A DNA stretch of 43,628 bases, from contig CALZOU010000007.1 of NCBI GenBank assembly GCA_945827805.1, positions 1-43,628 of the forward strand, written 5' to 3'. The DNA comes from an uncultured Lachnospiraceae bacterium. Lineage in GTDB: Bacteria > Bacillota > Clostridia > Lachnospirales > Lachnospiraceae. This document shows positions 25,387-34,170 of the stretch, in pieces. Under the pieces are notes generated by a model. That model saw only the letters and a program-made list of their open reading frames with translations. It had not been told where the DNA came from and did no database searches. Within the stretch, counting starts at the first letter, position 1. Each line of letters starts with the position of its first letter. A program made the translations under genes and the position numbers.

Positions 25387-27501
25387 TTATTCATTTTCCA
25401 TCGCTGCTGCTACGCTGTCCTCACAGCTTCTCATAGCCTGGATAGTCTTCTCGAACAGATCATCCAGCTCCCAGCCCAGCATCTCAGCGCCCTGGGTGAT
25501 CACCTCACGGGAGCATCCGGCTGCAAAGCGTTTGTCTTTGAATTTCTTCTTCAGACTCTTTACTTCCATGTCCTTGGTGCTCTTGGACGGACGCATAAGC
25601 GCGCAGGACCAGATCAGACCGGTCAGCTCATCTGCGGCAAACAGCACCTTCTCCATCTCCAGTGTGGGCTCTACATCACAGCAGATGCCAAAACCGTGGG
25701 AACAGATGGCGTGGATCATTTCCTCGCTGACTCCGCCTTCACGCAGAAGCTCAGGCGCTTTTACACAGTGTTCTTCCGGGAACTGCTCAAAGTCAATATC
25801 ATGAAGAAGTCCGGTAATGCCCCAGAATTCTTCCTCATCGGCGTGACCCAGCTCTTTTGCGAACCAGCGCATAACACCCTCTACCGTCAGCGCATGCTGG
25901 ATATGAAAGCTCTCACTGTTGTATTTCTTTAACAGCGCCAGCGCATCCTCACGGCTGATGCTGCTCTTTAATGTCTCATGTGCTTCTTCCTTTTTGGCTT
26001 TCTGTGCACCATCCTCCGGTTTATCCAGAGACTTCATCGTAGGGAACAGCAGTACGTCACGGATAGCCTGGCTATCTGTAAGAAGCATAACGAGACGGTC
26101 GATACCGTAGCCGATACCACCTGTGGGCGGCATACCGATCTCCAGCGCATTCAGGAAGTCTTCGTCGGTGTGGTTTGCTTCCTCATCACCGGCATCTGCT
26201 GCCGCATCCTGCAGTTTGAAACGCTCTCTCTGATCGATGGGATCGTTCAGCTCAGAGTAAGCATTGCACATTTCCCATGTATTGATAAAGAGCTCGAAAC
26301 GCTCTACCTTCTCCGGATCGGACGGTTTCTTCTTTGTCAGCGGAGAAATTGCTATCGGGTGATCCATAACGAATGTCGGCTGGATCAGATTCTTCTCGCA
26401 GAACTCCTCGAAGAACAGGTTTACAATATCGCCCTTTGTATGACGCTCCTCGTATTCGATGTGATGCTCGTCTGCCAGCTTCTTGGCTTCCTCATCACTC
26501 TTCACTTCGTCAAAATCAATACCGGCATATTTCTTGATGCAGTCTACCATGGTAATGCGCTCGAAGGGCTTACCAAAGTCGATCGCAATACCATTGTAGC
26601 TGAATTTGGTGCTGCCGATAACCTTCTCTGCCAGATAACGGAACATGCTCTCGGTCAGCTCCATCATACCCTCATAATCGGTGTAGGCCTGGTAAAGCTC
26701 CATCAGGGTGAACTCCGGATTGTGACGGGTATCTACACCCTCGTTACGGAATACACGGCCGATCTCGTATACACGCTCCATACCGCCGACGATCAGTCGT
26801 TTCAGGTACAGCTCCAGAGAAATACGAAGCTTAACATCCTCATTCAGCGCATTGTAATGTGTCTCGAACGGTCTTGCCGCAGCACCGCCGGCATTGGATA
26901 CCAGCATAGGTGTCTCCACCTCGATAAAGTTGCGTCCGTCAAGGAAATTGCGGATCTCCTTGATGATCTGGGAGCGCTTGATAAAGGTCTTTTTCACCTC
27001 CGGATTCATGATCAGATCCACGTAACGCTGACGATAGCGGGTATCTGTATCTGTCAGACCGTGGAATTTCTCCGGAAGGGGCTGCAGACTCTTGGACAGC
27101 AGAGTGATCTCCTCTACATGAATAGAAGTCTCTCCTGTCTTTGTCTTGAATACCTTACCTTCAACGCCGATGATATCACCGATATCATATTTCTTAAAAT
27201 CTGCATACGGTTCCTCACCTACAGCATCTCTGGCCACGTAGCACTGGATGCTGCCCGGAAGATCCTGAATATTACAGAAGGAAGCTTTGCCCATGACGCG
27301 TTTGAACATCATACGTCCGGCCAGACGAACTGTTTTGCCTTCGAATTCCTCATACTGGTTAATAATGTCTGTAGTGTGATTGGTCACATCGTATTTTGTG
27401 ATCTGAAAGGGATCCTTCCCTCTGCCCTGCAGATCAGCCAGCTTATCACGGCGTACCTGTAAAAGCTGGTTCATGTCCTGATTTTTCTGCTGTCCGGCCA
27501 T
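25387..27501 (-). CDS. lysS: Lysyl-tRNA synthetase (class II) fused to a C-terminal HD domain
   Basis: The 704-aa protein charges tRNA-Lys. Residues 1-495 are a standard LysRS: OB-fold anticodon-binding domain (about 58-140), class II motif 2 ([15 protein letters not shown], 251-265) and motif 3 ([13 protein letters not shown], 461-473). Normal LysS ends near residue 490-500. Here a Lys/Glu-rich linker (500-515) leads to an HD-type phosphohydrolase domain with His536 ([11 protein letters not shown]), His567-Asp568 (GLLHDIDFE) and Asp624 ([10 protein letters not shown]), the metal-binding set. The HD substrate is unknown; a nucleotide or tRNA-linked hydrolase is possible. AGGAGGAG precedes the ATG, and greA ends 29 bp upstream. 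Confidence 0.96.
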   Translation of the reverse strand: MAGQQKNQDMNQLLQVRRDKLADLQGRGKDPFQITKYDVTNHTTDIINQYEEFEGKTVRLAGRMMFKRVMGKASFCNIQDLPGSIQCYVARDAVGEEPYADFKKYDIGDIIGVEGKVFKTKTGETSIHVEEITLLSKSLQPLPEKFHGLTDTDTRYRQRYVDLIMNPEVKKTFIKRSQIIKEIRNFLDGRNFIEVETPMLVSNAGGAAARPFETHYNALNEDVKLRISLELYLKRLIVGGMERVYEIGRVFRNEGVDTRHNPEFTLMELYQAYTDYEGMMELTESMFRYLAEKVIGSTKFSYNGIAIDFGKPFERITMVDCIKKYAGIDFDEVKSDEEAKKLADEHHIEYEERHTKGDIVNLFFEEFCEKNLIQPTFVMDHPIAISPLTKKKPSDPEKVERFELFINTWEMCNAYSELNDPIDQRERFKLQDAAADAGDEEANHTDEDFLNALEIGMPPTGGIGYGIDRLVMLLTDSQAIRDVLLFPTMKSLDKPEDGAQKAKKEEAHETLKSSISREDALALLKKYNSESFHIQHALTVEGVMRWFAKELGHADEEEFWGITGLLHDIDFEQFPEEHCVKAPELLREGGVSEEMIHAICSHGFGICCDVEPTLEMEKVLFAADELTGLIWSCALMRPSKSTKDMEVKSLKKKFKDKRFAAGCSREVITQGAEMLGWELDDLFEKTIQAMRSCEDSVAAAMENE

Positions 27502-27530
27502 TTTCTCTCCTCCTGTATAGTTTTCCTAAA

Positions 27531-28010
27531 TTAAATATTTCTTTCGATCTTTAAAATTTTATAATTCATCATACCTGCCGGGGCCTCTACAGAGATCTCA
27601 TCTCCTACCTTGGCACCGATCAGTGCTTTACCCAGCGGGGATTCATTGGAAATCTTGCCCTGCAGGCTGTTAGCCTCAGTAGATCCTACGATCTTAAACT
27701 CTACTTCTTCCTCAAACTCCTCATCATATACGAGAACCTTGCAGCCTACGTTGATCTTCTCTGTATCCGCTTCATCTTCCACAACAACTTCGGCATTTTT
27801 CAGGATAGCTTCCAGCTCCTCAATACGAGCCTCGATATCACGCTGCTCATCCTTAGCAGCATCGTACTCCGCATTCTCAGAAAGATCGCCCTGCTCTCTG
27901 GCCTCTTTGATCTTCTCAGCCACTTCCTTACGGCGAACCACCTTGAGCTCGTGAAGCTCATCCTCCAGTTTCTTTAAACCTGCATAGGTCATTAAGTTCT
28001 TTTTTTCCAT
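27531..28010 (-). CDS. greA: Transcription elongation factor GreA
   Basis: The 159-aa factor rescues backtracked RNA polymerase by stimulating transcript cleavage. It has an N-terminal coiled coil with the acidic-tip signature GDLSENAEYDAAKDEQ and a C-terminal FKBP-like domain (ESPLGKALIGAKVGDEI). The ORF track starts at a GTG (28019), but AGAGGTG lies 8 bases before the ATG at 28010, which is the better start. The greA-lysS pairing is common in Firmicutes. A consensus promoter is at 28054-28082. Confidence 0.97.
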   Translation of the reverse strand: MEKKNLMTYAGLKKLEDELHELKVVRRKEVAEKIKEAREQGDLSENAEYDAAKDEQRDIEARIEELEAILKNAEVVVEDEADTEKINVGCKVLVYDEEFEEEVEFKIVGSTEANSLQGKISNESPLGKALIGAKVGDEISVEAPAGMMNYKILKIERNI

Positions 28011-28053
28011 TTTTTGCACACCTCTTTCATACTGCCACTTTCGGCATCATGCT

Positions 28054-28082
28054 ATTATAATATGAACCAATGCCCCTGTCAA
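28054..28082 (-). promoter_or_regulatory. Promoter of greA-lysS
   Basis: The minus strand has perfect consensus: TTGACA (28082-28077), 17 bp, TATAAT (28059-28054), about 45 bp before the greA ATG. This suggests strong constitutive expression. Confidence 0.9.
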
Positions 28083-28137
28083 GACAGCGAATCCCCCCAA
28101 AAAAGCCTTATTTTCCGCGATTTTTCCGTGTTATTTA

Positions 28138-28285
28138 CCCCTCCTCACCACCCAGCCCCCGCCTGCTTCACCATCCCGGCACTCTCCTTCTTCCCACGCC
28201 TCCATCTTCCCCTGCCTCATCCTCCCGCACCTTATCCTCCCTTCGCCTTATTCTCCCGCACCTTATCTTCATCTTCTCATAAACC
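28138..28285. repeat. Strand-asymmetric C/T-rich tract with degenerate tandem repeats
   Basis: The 28011-28496 gap has no convincing gene. Beyond the greA promoter it holds a pyrimidine-rich stretch on the plus strand. CTCCCGCACCTTATC occurs at 28222-28236 and again at 28253-28267 (31-bp period), amid related CCTCATCCTCCC and CCTTATTCTCCC units. The minus strand is correspondingly purine-rich (GAGGATAAGG type). No ORF here looks real. Confidence 0.6.
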
Positions 28286-28286
28286 A

Positions 28287-28476
28287 GCAGTAGCCGGCAG
28301 AGGTCCTCCCATATGAATATATATTGTTCTGAAAAACCCTCCGAAAACGCCGGCACTTAGCGAGAGCAAGCCAACGGCGCAGTCTCGAACTTAGTACCGC
28401 TGCGTTAGAGGCGGAGCGAAAGCGCGTTTTTCAGAACAATATATATTCATATGGGAGGACCTCTGTCGGCTACTGC
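28287..28476. repeat. Long hairpin element A (50-bp arms, 90-nt loop)
   Basis: The left arm 28287-28336 and right arm 28427-28476 are complementary at 49 of 50 positions (core AATATATATTGTTCTGAAAAA). The single difference would be a G-U pair in plus-strand RNA. The loop contains ACTTAGCGAGAGC, GTCTCGAACTTAG and GGCGGAGCGAAAGCGC. It starts 20 bp past the corA stop. Similar architecture and loop words occur in element B (38048-38186), suggesting a dispersed intergenic family. It could act as a terminator, mRNA-stability hairpin or non-autonomous mobile element. Confidence 0.85.
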
Positions 28477-28496
28477 GTCCTTTTGTCCGTCCCCCA

Positions 28497-29411
28497 CTAC
28501 AAAAACTTCTTCTTTTTAAAATACCAGATTTCCAAAAGGATGATACTCACCGCCACCACAATCACTCCCACATACCCATAGCGAAAATGCAGCTCCGGCA
28601 TATACACAAAATTCATCCCATACCATCCCGTAAGCAGCGTCAGCGGCAAAAACAGCGTTGTCACCACCGTAAGGAATCCCATAATCTTATTCTGCCGGGC
28701 ATCCTGCTGTGACTGATACAGTTCTCTCAGCTGCAGCACATTCTCCTGCAGAAGATGCACATGATTATGCAGTCTCTCCGTCCGGCGGCCATACATCTCC
28801 CAGAGCTGCGCATCCTGCACCAGCTGATGACACGTATGCATCTGCAGGATCTCCGCGATATCCGTCATCTGCTCATAATAAGCATTCAGCTCCGACAGTT
28901 TCCGCCGATACTGGGTCAGTCTCTCAAAAAAGTCCCCGGCTCCGCCATGGTTCAGCTCATCTTCCAGCTTCTCCATCCCCTTCTCCAGATGGGACAGATA
29001 ATAGCTGTCATCCTCCACCATCTGCTCCATCAAAAGCAAAAGCAGCTGATCCGGAAATTTCAGCGCCTGCAGCACAGACATCTGTTTTTTGATCCACAGC
29101 TTCAGATCCCCGGTATCCTCCACAAAGATCAGCTGATCTTCCAGCATATAAAAGCCAAAGGCCAGGGCAGGGGATCGATCTGCCTTTTTCTTCGGTATCC
29201 GGATCGTTCCCACCAGACATTCCTTATAACTCTCCACTTTACAGTAGCGGATCGATCCGAGACTATGCAGTAGCACTTTATAATGGGGAAAATCTTCCTT
29301 TTGCCGAAAAAATTCCTCCGTACGCATAATGGTAAAAAAGGGACATTCCTCTTTGTCCCCGGGTACCGTGACAAGGCTTCCCTCCTCAGCTTCAATATAA
29401 TATCTGGTCAT
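28497..29411 (-). CDS. corA: CorA-family divalent metal ion transporter
   Basis: The 304-aa protein is predicted to move Mg2+ (possibly Co2+ or Ni2+) across the membrane as a pentamer. The large N-terminal cytoplasmic domain includes a long helix (residues ~140-235, e.g. HNHVHLLQENVLQLRELY). Two C-terminal membrane helices carry the signature GMN at 265-267 (LTGWYGMNFVYMPEL), with a basic KKKK end. The length is typical. CAGGAG precedes the ATG at 29411, only 15 bp after the kdpE stop, so corA probably belongs to the kdpDE transcript. That would tie Mg2+ transport to a K+/turgor-type regulator. Confidence 0.94.
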   Translation of the reverse strand: MTRYYIEAEEGSLVTVPGDKEECPFFTIMRTEEFFRQKEDFPHYKVLLHSLGSIRYCKVESYKECLVGTIRIPKKKADRSPALAFGFYMLEDQLIFVEDTGDLKLWIKKQMSVLQALKFPDQLLLLLMEQMVEDDSYYLSHLEKGMEKLEDELNHGGAGDFFERLTQYRRKLSELNAYYEQMTDIAEILQMHTCHQLVQDAQLWEMYGRRTERLHNHVHLLQENVLQLRELYQSQQDARQNKIMGFLTVVTTLFLPLTLLTGWYGMNFVYMPELHFRYGYVGVIVVAVSIILLEIWYFKKKKFL

Positions 29412-29426
29412 AGCTTCTCCTGATTT

Positions 29427-30128
29427 TTATTCCACCCGCATCATACGATAGCCTACCCCGATATGCGTCTGAATATACTGCGGCGAATCCGGCGAAGGCT
29501 CCAGTTTTTTGCGCAAAGTGGCCATAAACACGCGCTGAGAGGCAATATCGTTTTCCCAGCTGCGGCCCCAGATATTCTGCGTAATATACGTATGAGTCAG
29601 CACCTTTCCCACATTTTTCGACAGCAGGCACAAAAGCTTATATTCTATGGGTGTCAGATGCAGCTCTTCCCCGTTGAGATATGCGCATCCGGCAGCATAG
29701 TCGATCTTTAGCTTTCCGTTCACAAAAACAGAGCTGTTATTCTGACGCTCCGCACTCATATAGGAAAGACGGCGCTGCGTCACCCGAAGTCTGGCTAAAA
29801 GCTCCTCCACCGAAAACGGCTTTGTCAGATAATCGTCGGCTCCCGCGTCCAGCGCCTCGATCTTATCCGTATCCTCACTGCGGGCACTGATGACAATAAT
29901 AGGAAGATTGGACCAGGAGCGGATATTACGGATCACCTCAATACCGTCGATATCCGGTAGTCCCAGATCCAGCAGCATAATATCCGGATTATGGGACGAA
30001 GCCTCAAGAATGGCTTCCTCCCCCTTGGCCGCCACTAGATATCGGTAATCGTTGGTTTTCAGTGTTGTAGTGATCAGATTTCGTACGGGCGGATCATCCT
30101 CCACCACCAGTATCAATGGTTTATTCAT
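29427..30128 (-). CDS. kdpE: KdpE response regulator (OmpR family)
   Basis: The 233-aa regulator has a receiver domain with acidic residues VVEDD (8-12), phospho-acceptor Asp54 (IMLLDLGLP) and Lys in YLTKPFS. A winged-helix Trans_reg_C domain follows (LTPIEYKLLCLLSKNVGKVL and GVGYRMMRVE). The best match is KdpE, the partner of KdpD. Its start lies 8 bp inside the kdpD end, so the two are coupled. Usual targets are kdpFABC genes, which are not in this window. Confidence 0.92.
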   Translation of the reverse strand: MNKPLILVVEDDPPVRNLITTTLKTNDYRYLVAAKGEEAILEASSHNPDIMLLDLGLPDIDGIEVIRNIRSWSNLPIIVISARSEDTDKIEALDAGADDYLTKPFSVEELLARLRVTQRRLSYMSAERQNNSSVFVNGKLKIDYAAGCAYLNGEELHLTPIEYKLLCLLSKNVGKVLTHTYITQNIWGRSWENDIASQRVFMATLRKKLEPSPDSPQYIQTHIGVGYRMMRVE

Positions 30129-32817
30129 GCAGTTCTACCTCCCCTGCCGGTAATGTAAATGTAAAAACAGCTCCCTGCGGCTGATTATCCGAAACAACAA
30201 TTGTACCTCCGTGAGCTGTAACAATGGTTTTGCACAATGCAAGCCCCAGTCCCATGCTCCGTCGGCTGTCTGCCACACGATGGCTTCCGCAGTAAAACAT
30301 GTCAAAAATGCGCTCTTTCTGCTCATCCGGAATACCGGGACCGTTATCCGCTACCGTAACGACCACCTGTTTTCCCTCCTGTCTGCAGCCGATCTTGATC
30401 ACGGATCCTTTCGGCGTATATTTAATCGCATTATCCACCAGATTGATGAGCACCTGAACGATCAGTTTCGCGTCGATCTGTGCCAGAATCAGCTCTTGAT
30501 CATAGTTTACCCGAATATCGTATTCTTTTCCACGGCGATTTATATGGCGCATGGCTTCCGAGATCACTTCTTCCATTAATTCCACAGAACTGTTCAGATT
30601 CACCTGTCCTCCCTCGATCCGTGTAATGGCCAGAAGATTTTCCACCAGATTGATCAGCCACAGGGAGTCCTCATAAATGTCCGTAAATATCTGATGTCTC
30701 GTCTGTGGATCCATCTTCTGATCGTTGGCCAGAAGATTGCTGGCATTTCCCGAAATAGAAGTCAGCGGGGTGCGCAGGTCATGAGATATGGTTCGGAGAA
30801 GATTGGCCCTGAGCTGTTCGTTTTTGGCCAGAATAGCCGCTTTTTCCTTTTCCTGCATATTCCGGATATTCTCCAGCGCCAGCGCGCACTCTCCGAGGAT
30901 GGACAAAAGTACGCTGTTTTCAAAGGAATCCAGTGCACCGTCTTCCATATCAATGCCTACCACACCGTATACGGTCTGGTTTACCCGGATGGCCAGATAC
31001 ATGCATCGGGCACTGGACAGGGTATCTGTCGTGGCTCCTGCATGCTTGTTGTTCTGCATGACCCAGAAAGCCACCGTTTTTTCATTTTCTGCTAAAAGCT
31101 GCCCGCAGTCTCTGTTTCCCGCATGATAAATGCAGGGCTCCGATAATTCCTTTTCTCTGGCCGGATAGATCACCAGATCCCTTTGCAAAAGCTTCATGAT
31201 CTGTCCCGCTGTTGCAGAAATGACCGCCATCTCGTCATGTTCCTTCTGCAAAAGCTGATTCGTCTCAAACAGGATCTTTGTACGAAAAGCCGATTGTGCC
31301 GCCTGTCTGGCATTCTGCTTTAACCGGGAAGCCAGAGATCCTGTCAATATGGATGCCAGAAACATAATGGCAAACGTTACGATATATCCCGGATCATTAA
31401 AATGAAAGGTAAACCGCGGCACCGTAAAGAAAAAGTTAAATACCAGCACGCCCACCACCGAAGCCAGCAGGCTGCACAAATGGCTGGTAGTGATCACCGA
31501 GATCACCAGTACCGCCAGAAGATACGCAATGATGATATTCGGTTCTGTAAAGCCCAGAGCATAAAATGCATATGCCAGCAGCGTAGCTGCCAGAAGCACC
31601 AGTATACTTTTTCCCACATCCCGTATGGGGAGAGTCATATTCCCCGCCAGCCGTTTTTTCACACTGGGATAATCGTTTCCTGCGGAGGCATCCGGGATGA
31701 TGTGTACATCCAGATTTGGGGCATTGGCGATCAGCCGGTCCGTCAGCGACGGTTTGCCAAACAAATGGTGGCTGCCCAGGGCGCTTCGTCCGATAACCAC
31801 CTTGGACACGCCGGACAGTCTGGCATATTCCGCGATCTGATAGGAAACATCCTCGCCGTACACGGTTTCTATGGCAGCCCCCAACTGTTCAGCCAGCCGC
31901 ATATTATCCCGAAGACGCTTTTTATCCGCCTCATCCATCGCCGCTGTCCGGGGAGTTTCCACAAACAGCGCAGTGAAATTGCCATGAAAAGCTGTAGCCA
32001 TTCGGGCTGCCGTCCGAATGATCCTGGCATTGGAAGGTGAGGAAGAAAGGCATACCAGAATATGCTCATCAGTGTGATAATCCCCCCGATTTCTCACTCT
32101 GGCATTTTCTGTCCGCAGATTCACCCGGTCTGCACAGCGGCGCAGGGCAATTTCCCTGAGTGCAGTCAGATTATCCACTTTAAAGAAGTTCCCCACTGCC
32201 TTTTTTGCCTGTTCCTGCCCGTAAATATTTCCATTTGACATACGCTCCAGCAGATCCCTGGGTTCGATGTCCACCAATTCCACCTGATCTGCCTGGTCAA
32301 AAATGTAATCGGGAATCCTTTCTCTCACCATCACGCCGGTGACGGAAGCCACCGTATCGTTCAGGCTCTCGATATGCTGCACATTCACGGTGGTATAGAC
32401 ATTGATTCCGGACCGCAAAAGTTCCTGCACATCCTGATACCGTTTGGTATGGCGGCATCCTTCGGCATTGGTGTGAGCCAGCTCATCCACCAGGATCAGC
32501 TGTGGTTTTCTATTTAATGCTGCGTCAAGATCAAATTCCCGCAAAACCATCTGTCCATGTCGTATCTGCCGGACCGGCAGCTGTTCCAGGCCGCAGAGAA
32601 GAGCTGATGTCTGCGGTCTGTCATGGGGTTCGATATAACCGGCTACCACATCTATCCCTTTTGTCCGGGCCTGATGTGCCGCTTCCAGCATGGCATAGGT
32701 TTTTCCCACACCGTCTGAGTAGCCAAAAAAAATCTTGAGTTTTCCCTGTACCTTTTCTGCTCCATCCTCCTGCTTCGCCTTTATCAGACGATCAGGATCC
32801 GGTCTTTGTATATCCAT
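30121..32817 (-). CDS. kdpD: KdpD sensor histidine kinase
   Basis: The 898-aa membrane kinase senses K+ limitation or osmotic stress in well-studied relatives. The N-terminal KdpD domain (about 25-235) has a P-loop GYSDGVGKTYAML (32-44). A universal-stress-protein-like domain follows (about 250-375, GRSALGSHHLFGKPS). Four membrane helices lie near 400-500 (ILVLLAATLLAYAFYALG, FAIMFLASILTGSLA) and a GAF-like domain spans about 520-640. HisKA with the phospho-acceptor in TISHDLRTPLTS (about 675) and HATPase (DNAIKYTPKGS, DNGPGIPDEQ) complete it. GGAAG precedes the ATG. A hairpin terminator lies between it and the upstream small membrane gene. Confidence 0.96.
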   Translation of the reverse strand: MDIQRPDPDRLIKAKQEDGAEKVQGKLKIFFGYSDGVGKTYAMLEAAHQARTKGIDVVAGYIEPHDRPQTSALLCGLEQLPVRQIRHGQMVLREFDLDAALNRKPQLILVDELAHTNAEGCRHTKRYQDVQELLRSGINVYTTVNVQHIESLNDTVASVTGVMVRERIPDYIFDQADQVELVDIEPRDLLERMSNGNIYGQEQAKKAVGNFFKVDNLTALREIALRRCADRVNLRTENARVRNRGDYHTDEHILVCLSSSPSNARIIRTAARMATAFHGNFTALFVETPRTAAMDEADKKRLRDNMRLAEQLGAAIETVYGEDVSYQIAEYARLSGVSKVVIGRSALGSHHLFGKPSLTDRLIANAPNLDVHIIPDASAGNDYPSVKKRLAGNMTLPIRDVGKSILVLLAATLLAYAFYALGFTEPNIIIAYLLAVLVISVITTSHLCSLLASVVGVLVFNFFFTVPRFTFHFNDPGYIVTFAIMFLASILTGSLASRLKQNARQAAQSAFRTKILFETNQLLQKEHDEMAVISATAGQIMKLLQRDLVIYPAREKELSEPCIYHAGNRDCGQLLAENEKTVAFWVMQNNKHAGATTDTLSSARCMYLAIRVNQTVYGVVGIDMEDGALDSFENSVLLSILGECALALENIRNMQEKEKAAILAKNEQLRANLLRTISHDLRTPLTSISGNASNLLANDQKMDPQTRHQIFTDIYEDSLWLINLVENLLAITRIEGGQVNLNSSVELMEEVISEAMRHINRRGKEYDIRVNYDQELILAQIDAKLIVQVLINLVDNAIKYTPKGSVIKIGCRQEGKQVVVTVADNGPGIPDEQKERIFDMFYCGSHRVADSRRSMGLGLALCKTIVTAHGGTIVVSDNQPQGAVFTFTLPAGEVELHE

Positions 32818-32861
32818 AATATTTTACTTCCATTCAGCTGTAGTATATGCATAACATAAAA

Positions 32862-32882
32862 CAACCGGCTGGATGCCGGTTG
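32862..32882 (-). terminator. Intercistronic terminator or attenuator before kdpD
   Basis: CAACCGGC (32862-32869) pairs with GCCGGTTG (32875-32882), with TTTTAT following on the minus strand, 22 bp past the small ORF stop and 45 bp before kdpD. Partial readthrough would set kdpDE-corA output. Confidence 0.7.
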
Positions 32883-32903
32883 CCTCTGTCAGTTCTGTCC
32901 TGT

Positions 32904-33071
32904 TCATTTTTCTCTTTTATCAACAAAACTGTCGTATCTGTCCTTTCTCAGCACAGGCGAACCTTTCGTTCTGCTGTCGTTAGCGTCCAGATCACGATCT
33001 ACTCTTTTCATGACAAAATATATAAAAATGAAAATTGCCGCAAGAGGAATAATCATCCAAAAATCACCCAT
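32904..33071 (-). CDS. 55-aa single-pass membrane protein upstream of kdpD
   Basis: This small ORF is not in the track. It reads MGDFWMIIPLAAIFIFIYFV, then a basic and acidic tail (MKRVDRDLDANDSR ... DKREK). One membrane helix with a ~35-residue cytoplasmic tail is predicted. GAGGTG sits 5-6 bases before the ATG. Its size and position recall KdpF-type or regulatory small membrane peptides of Kdp loci, but the sequence is not one I recognise and the tail is longer than KdpF. A terminator separates it from kdpD. A role as a KdpD modulator is speculative. Confidence 0.65.
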   Translation of the reverse strand: MGDFWMIIPLAAIFIFIYFVMKRVDRDLDANDSRTKGSPVLRKDRYDSFVDKREK

Positions 33072-33186
33072 ACTGTCACCTCAATCCTTTTCTCTACCTT
33101 TCTGCGCAGATGATGTTTCTCATCTTTATAATAGTGGATATAAGATAAAGAGGGTAAAAAGGAGTTTTTTATCACATTAAGATTGT

Positions 33187-34170
33187 CTAAAGAACACCGT
33201 CAAATCCATTCCCCTGCACGGAAATCAGTTCTTCCAGCTCCTGCATCGTGGAGATTTCATTTGTCCTGGCACGCAATCTTGCCGAATGGGGAAATCCTGC
33301 CGTGTACCAGGCCACGTGTTTTCGCATTTCCCGAAGAGCCGTGTATTCCCCTTTCAACTCTACCTGCATCCGGGTATGGCGAAGGATCATCTCACCGACC
33401 TCTTCCATGGTGGGGCGGGCTTTGTGCTCTCCCGTTTCCAGGTAATGCAGGATCTCAGAAAACAGCCAGGGATTTCCCCGCACGGCCCGGCCGATCATGA
33501 TGCCGTCACAGCCGGTCTGCTCCATCAGGGCCACAGCGGTCTCAGGGGAGGTCACGTCCCCGTTTCCGATAACGGGAATGGAGACCGCCGCCTTTACCCG
33601 GCGGATAATGTCCCAGTCAGCTTTACCGCTGTAATACTGTTCCCTTGTTCTGCCGTGCACCGCTACCGCCGCCGCGCCGCAGTCTTCGATGATCTTTGCA
33701 ATTTCCACAGCATTGACACTGTCCTCGTCAAAGCCCCGGCGAATTTTTACGGTTACCGGCTTATCCACGGCCTTTACCACTGCAGTCACGATCTTTCGCA
33801 CCAGCTCAGGGTTTTTGAGCAAGGCCGATCCTTCACCGTTATTGACTACCTTCGGTACCGGACAGCCCATATTAATATCCAGAATATCAAAGGGTCTGTC
33901 CTCGATCCGGTGGGCCATGGCCGCCATGATCTCCGGATCTGAGCCAAACAGCTGCAGTGACACCGGCTTTTCTCTGGTATCAATCTCCAGAAGAGCCTCC
34001 GTGTTTTTGTTATTATAGTAAATGGCTTTGGCGCTGACCATCTCCATACAGACAAGCCCGGCCCCCTGCTCTTTGCACAAAAGACGGAAGGGCAGATCCG
34101 TGACACCGGCCATAGGCGCTAGCACCAGGGGATTGTCCATCACCACATTTCCGATCGTTAATGTTTTCAT
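33187..34170 (-). CDS. dusB: tRNA-dihydrouridine synthase (DusB type)
   Basis: The 327-aa flavoenzyme reduces uridine to dihydrouridine in the tRNA D-loop. A TIM barrel starts with the FMN-binding PMAGVTDLPFR (19-29). The catalytic Cys103 lies in DINMGCPVPKVVNNGEGSALL. FMN and phosphate contacts are VHGRTREQYYSG, GNGDV and GIMIGRAVRGNPW. A C-terminal helical domain follows. Its ATG overlaps the upstream stop (ATGA), placing it last in birA-orf-dusB. No clear hairpin follows before the 55-aa ORF region. Confidence 0.95.
   Translation of the reverse strand: MKTLTIGNVVMDNPLVLAPMAGVTDLPFRLLCKEQGAGLVCMEMVSAKAIYYNNKNTEALLEIDTREKPVSLQLFGSDPEIMAAMAHRIEDRPFDILDINMGCPVPKVVNNGEGSALLKNPELVRKIVTAVVKAVDKPVTVKIRRGFDEDSVNAVEIAKIIEDCGAAAVAVHGRTREQYYSGKADWDIIRRVKAAVSIPVIGNGDVTSPETAVALMEQTGCDGIMIGRAVRGNPWLFSEILHYLETGEHKARPTMEEVGEMILRHTRMQVELKGEYTALREMRKHVAWYTAGFPHSARLRARTNEISTMQELEELISVQGNGFDGVL

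Noticed and set aside
25978-27462. 494-aa plus-strand ORF opposite lysS
   Set aside because: Antisense shadow. The minus strand encodes LysRS with class II motifs; the plus product has low-complexity hydrophobic composition and no start signal.
28168-28356. 62-aa minus-strand ORF rich in Arg/Glu/Gly
   Set aside because: Product of the purine-rich minisatellite-like tract; it runs into hairpin element A.
30121-33186. kdpFABC genes next to kdpDE
   Set aside because: Searched on both strands. Only the 55-aa membrane ORF and then dusB lie upstream, and corA lies downstream.
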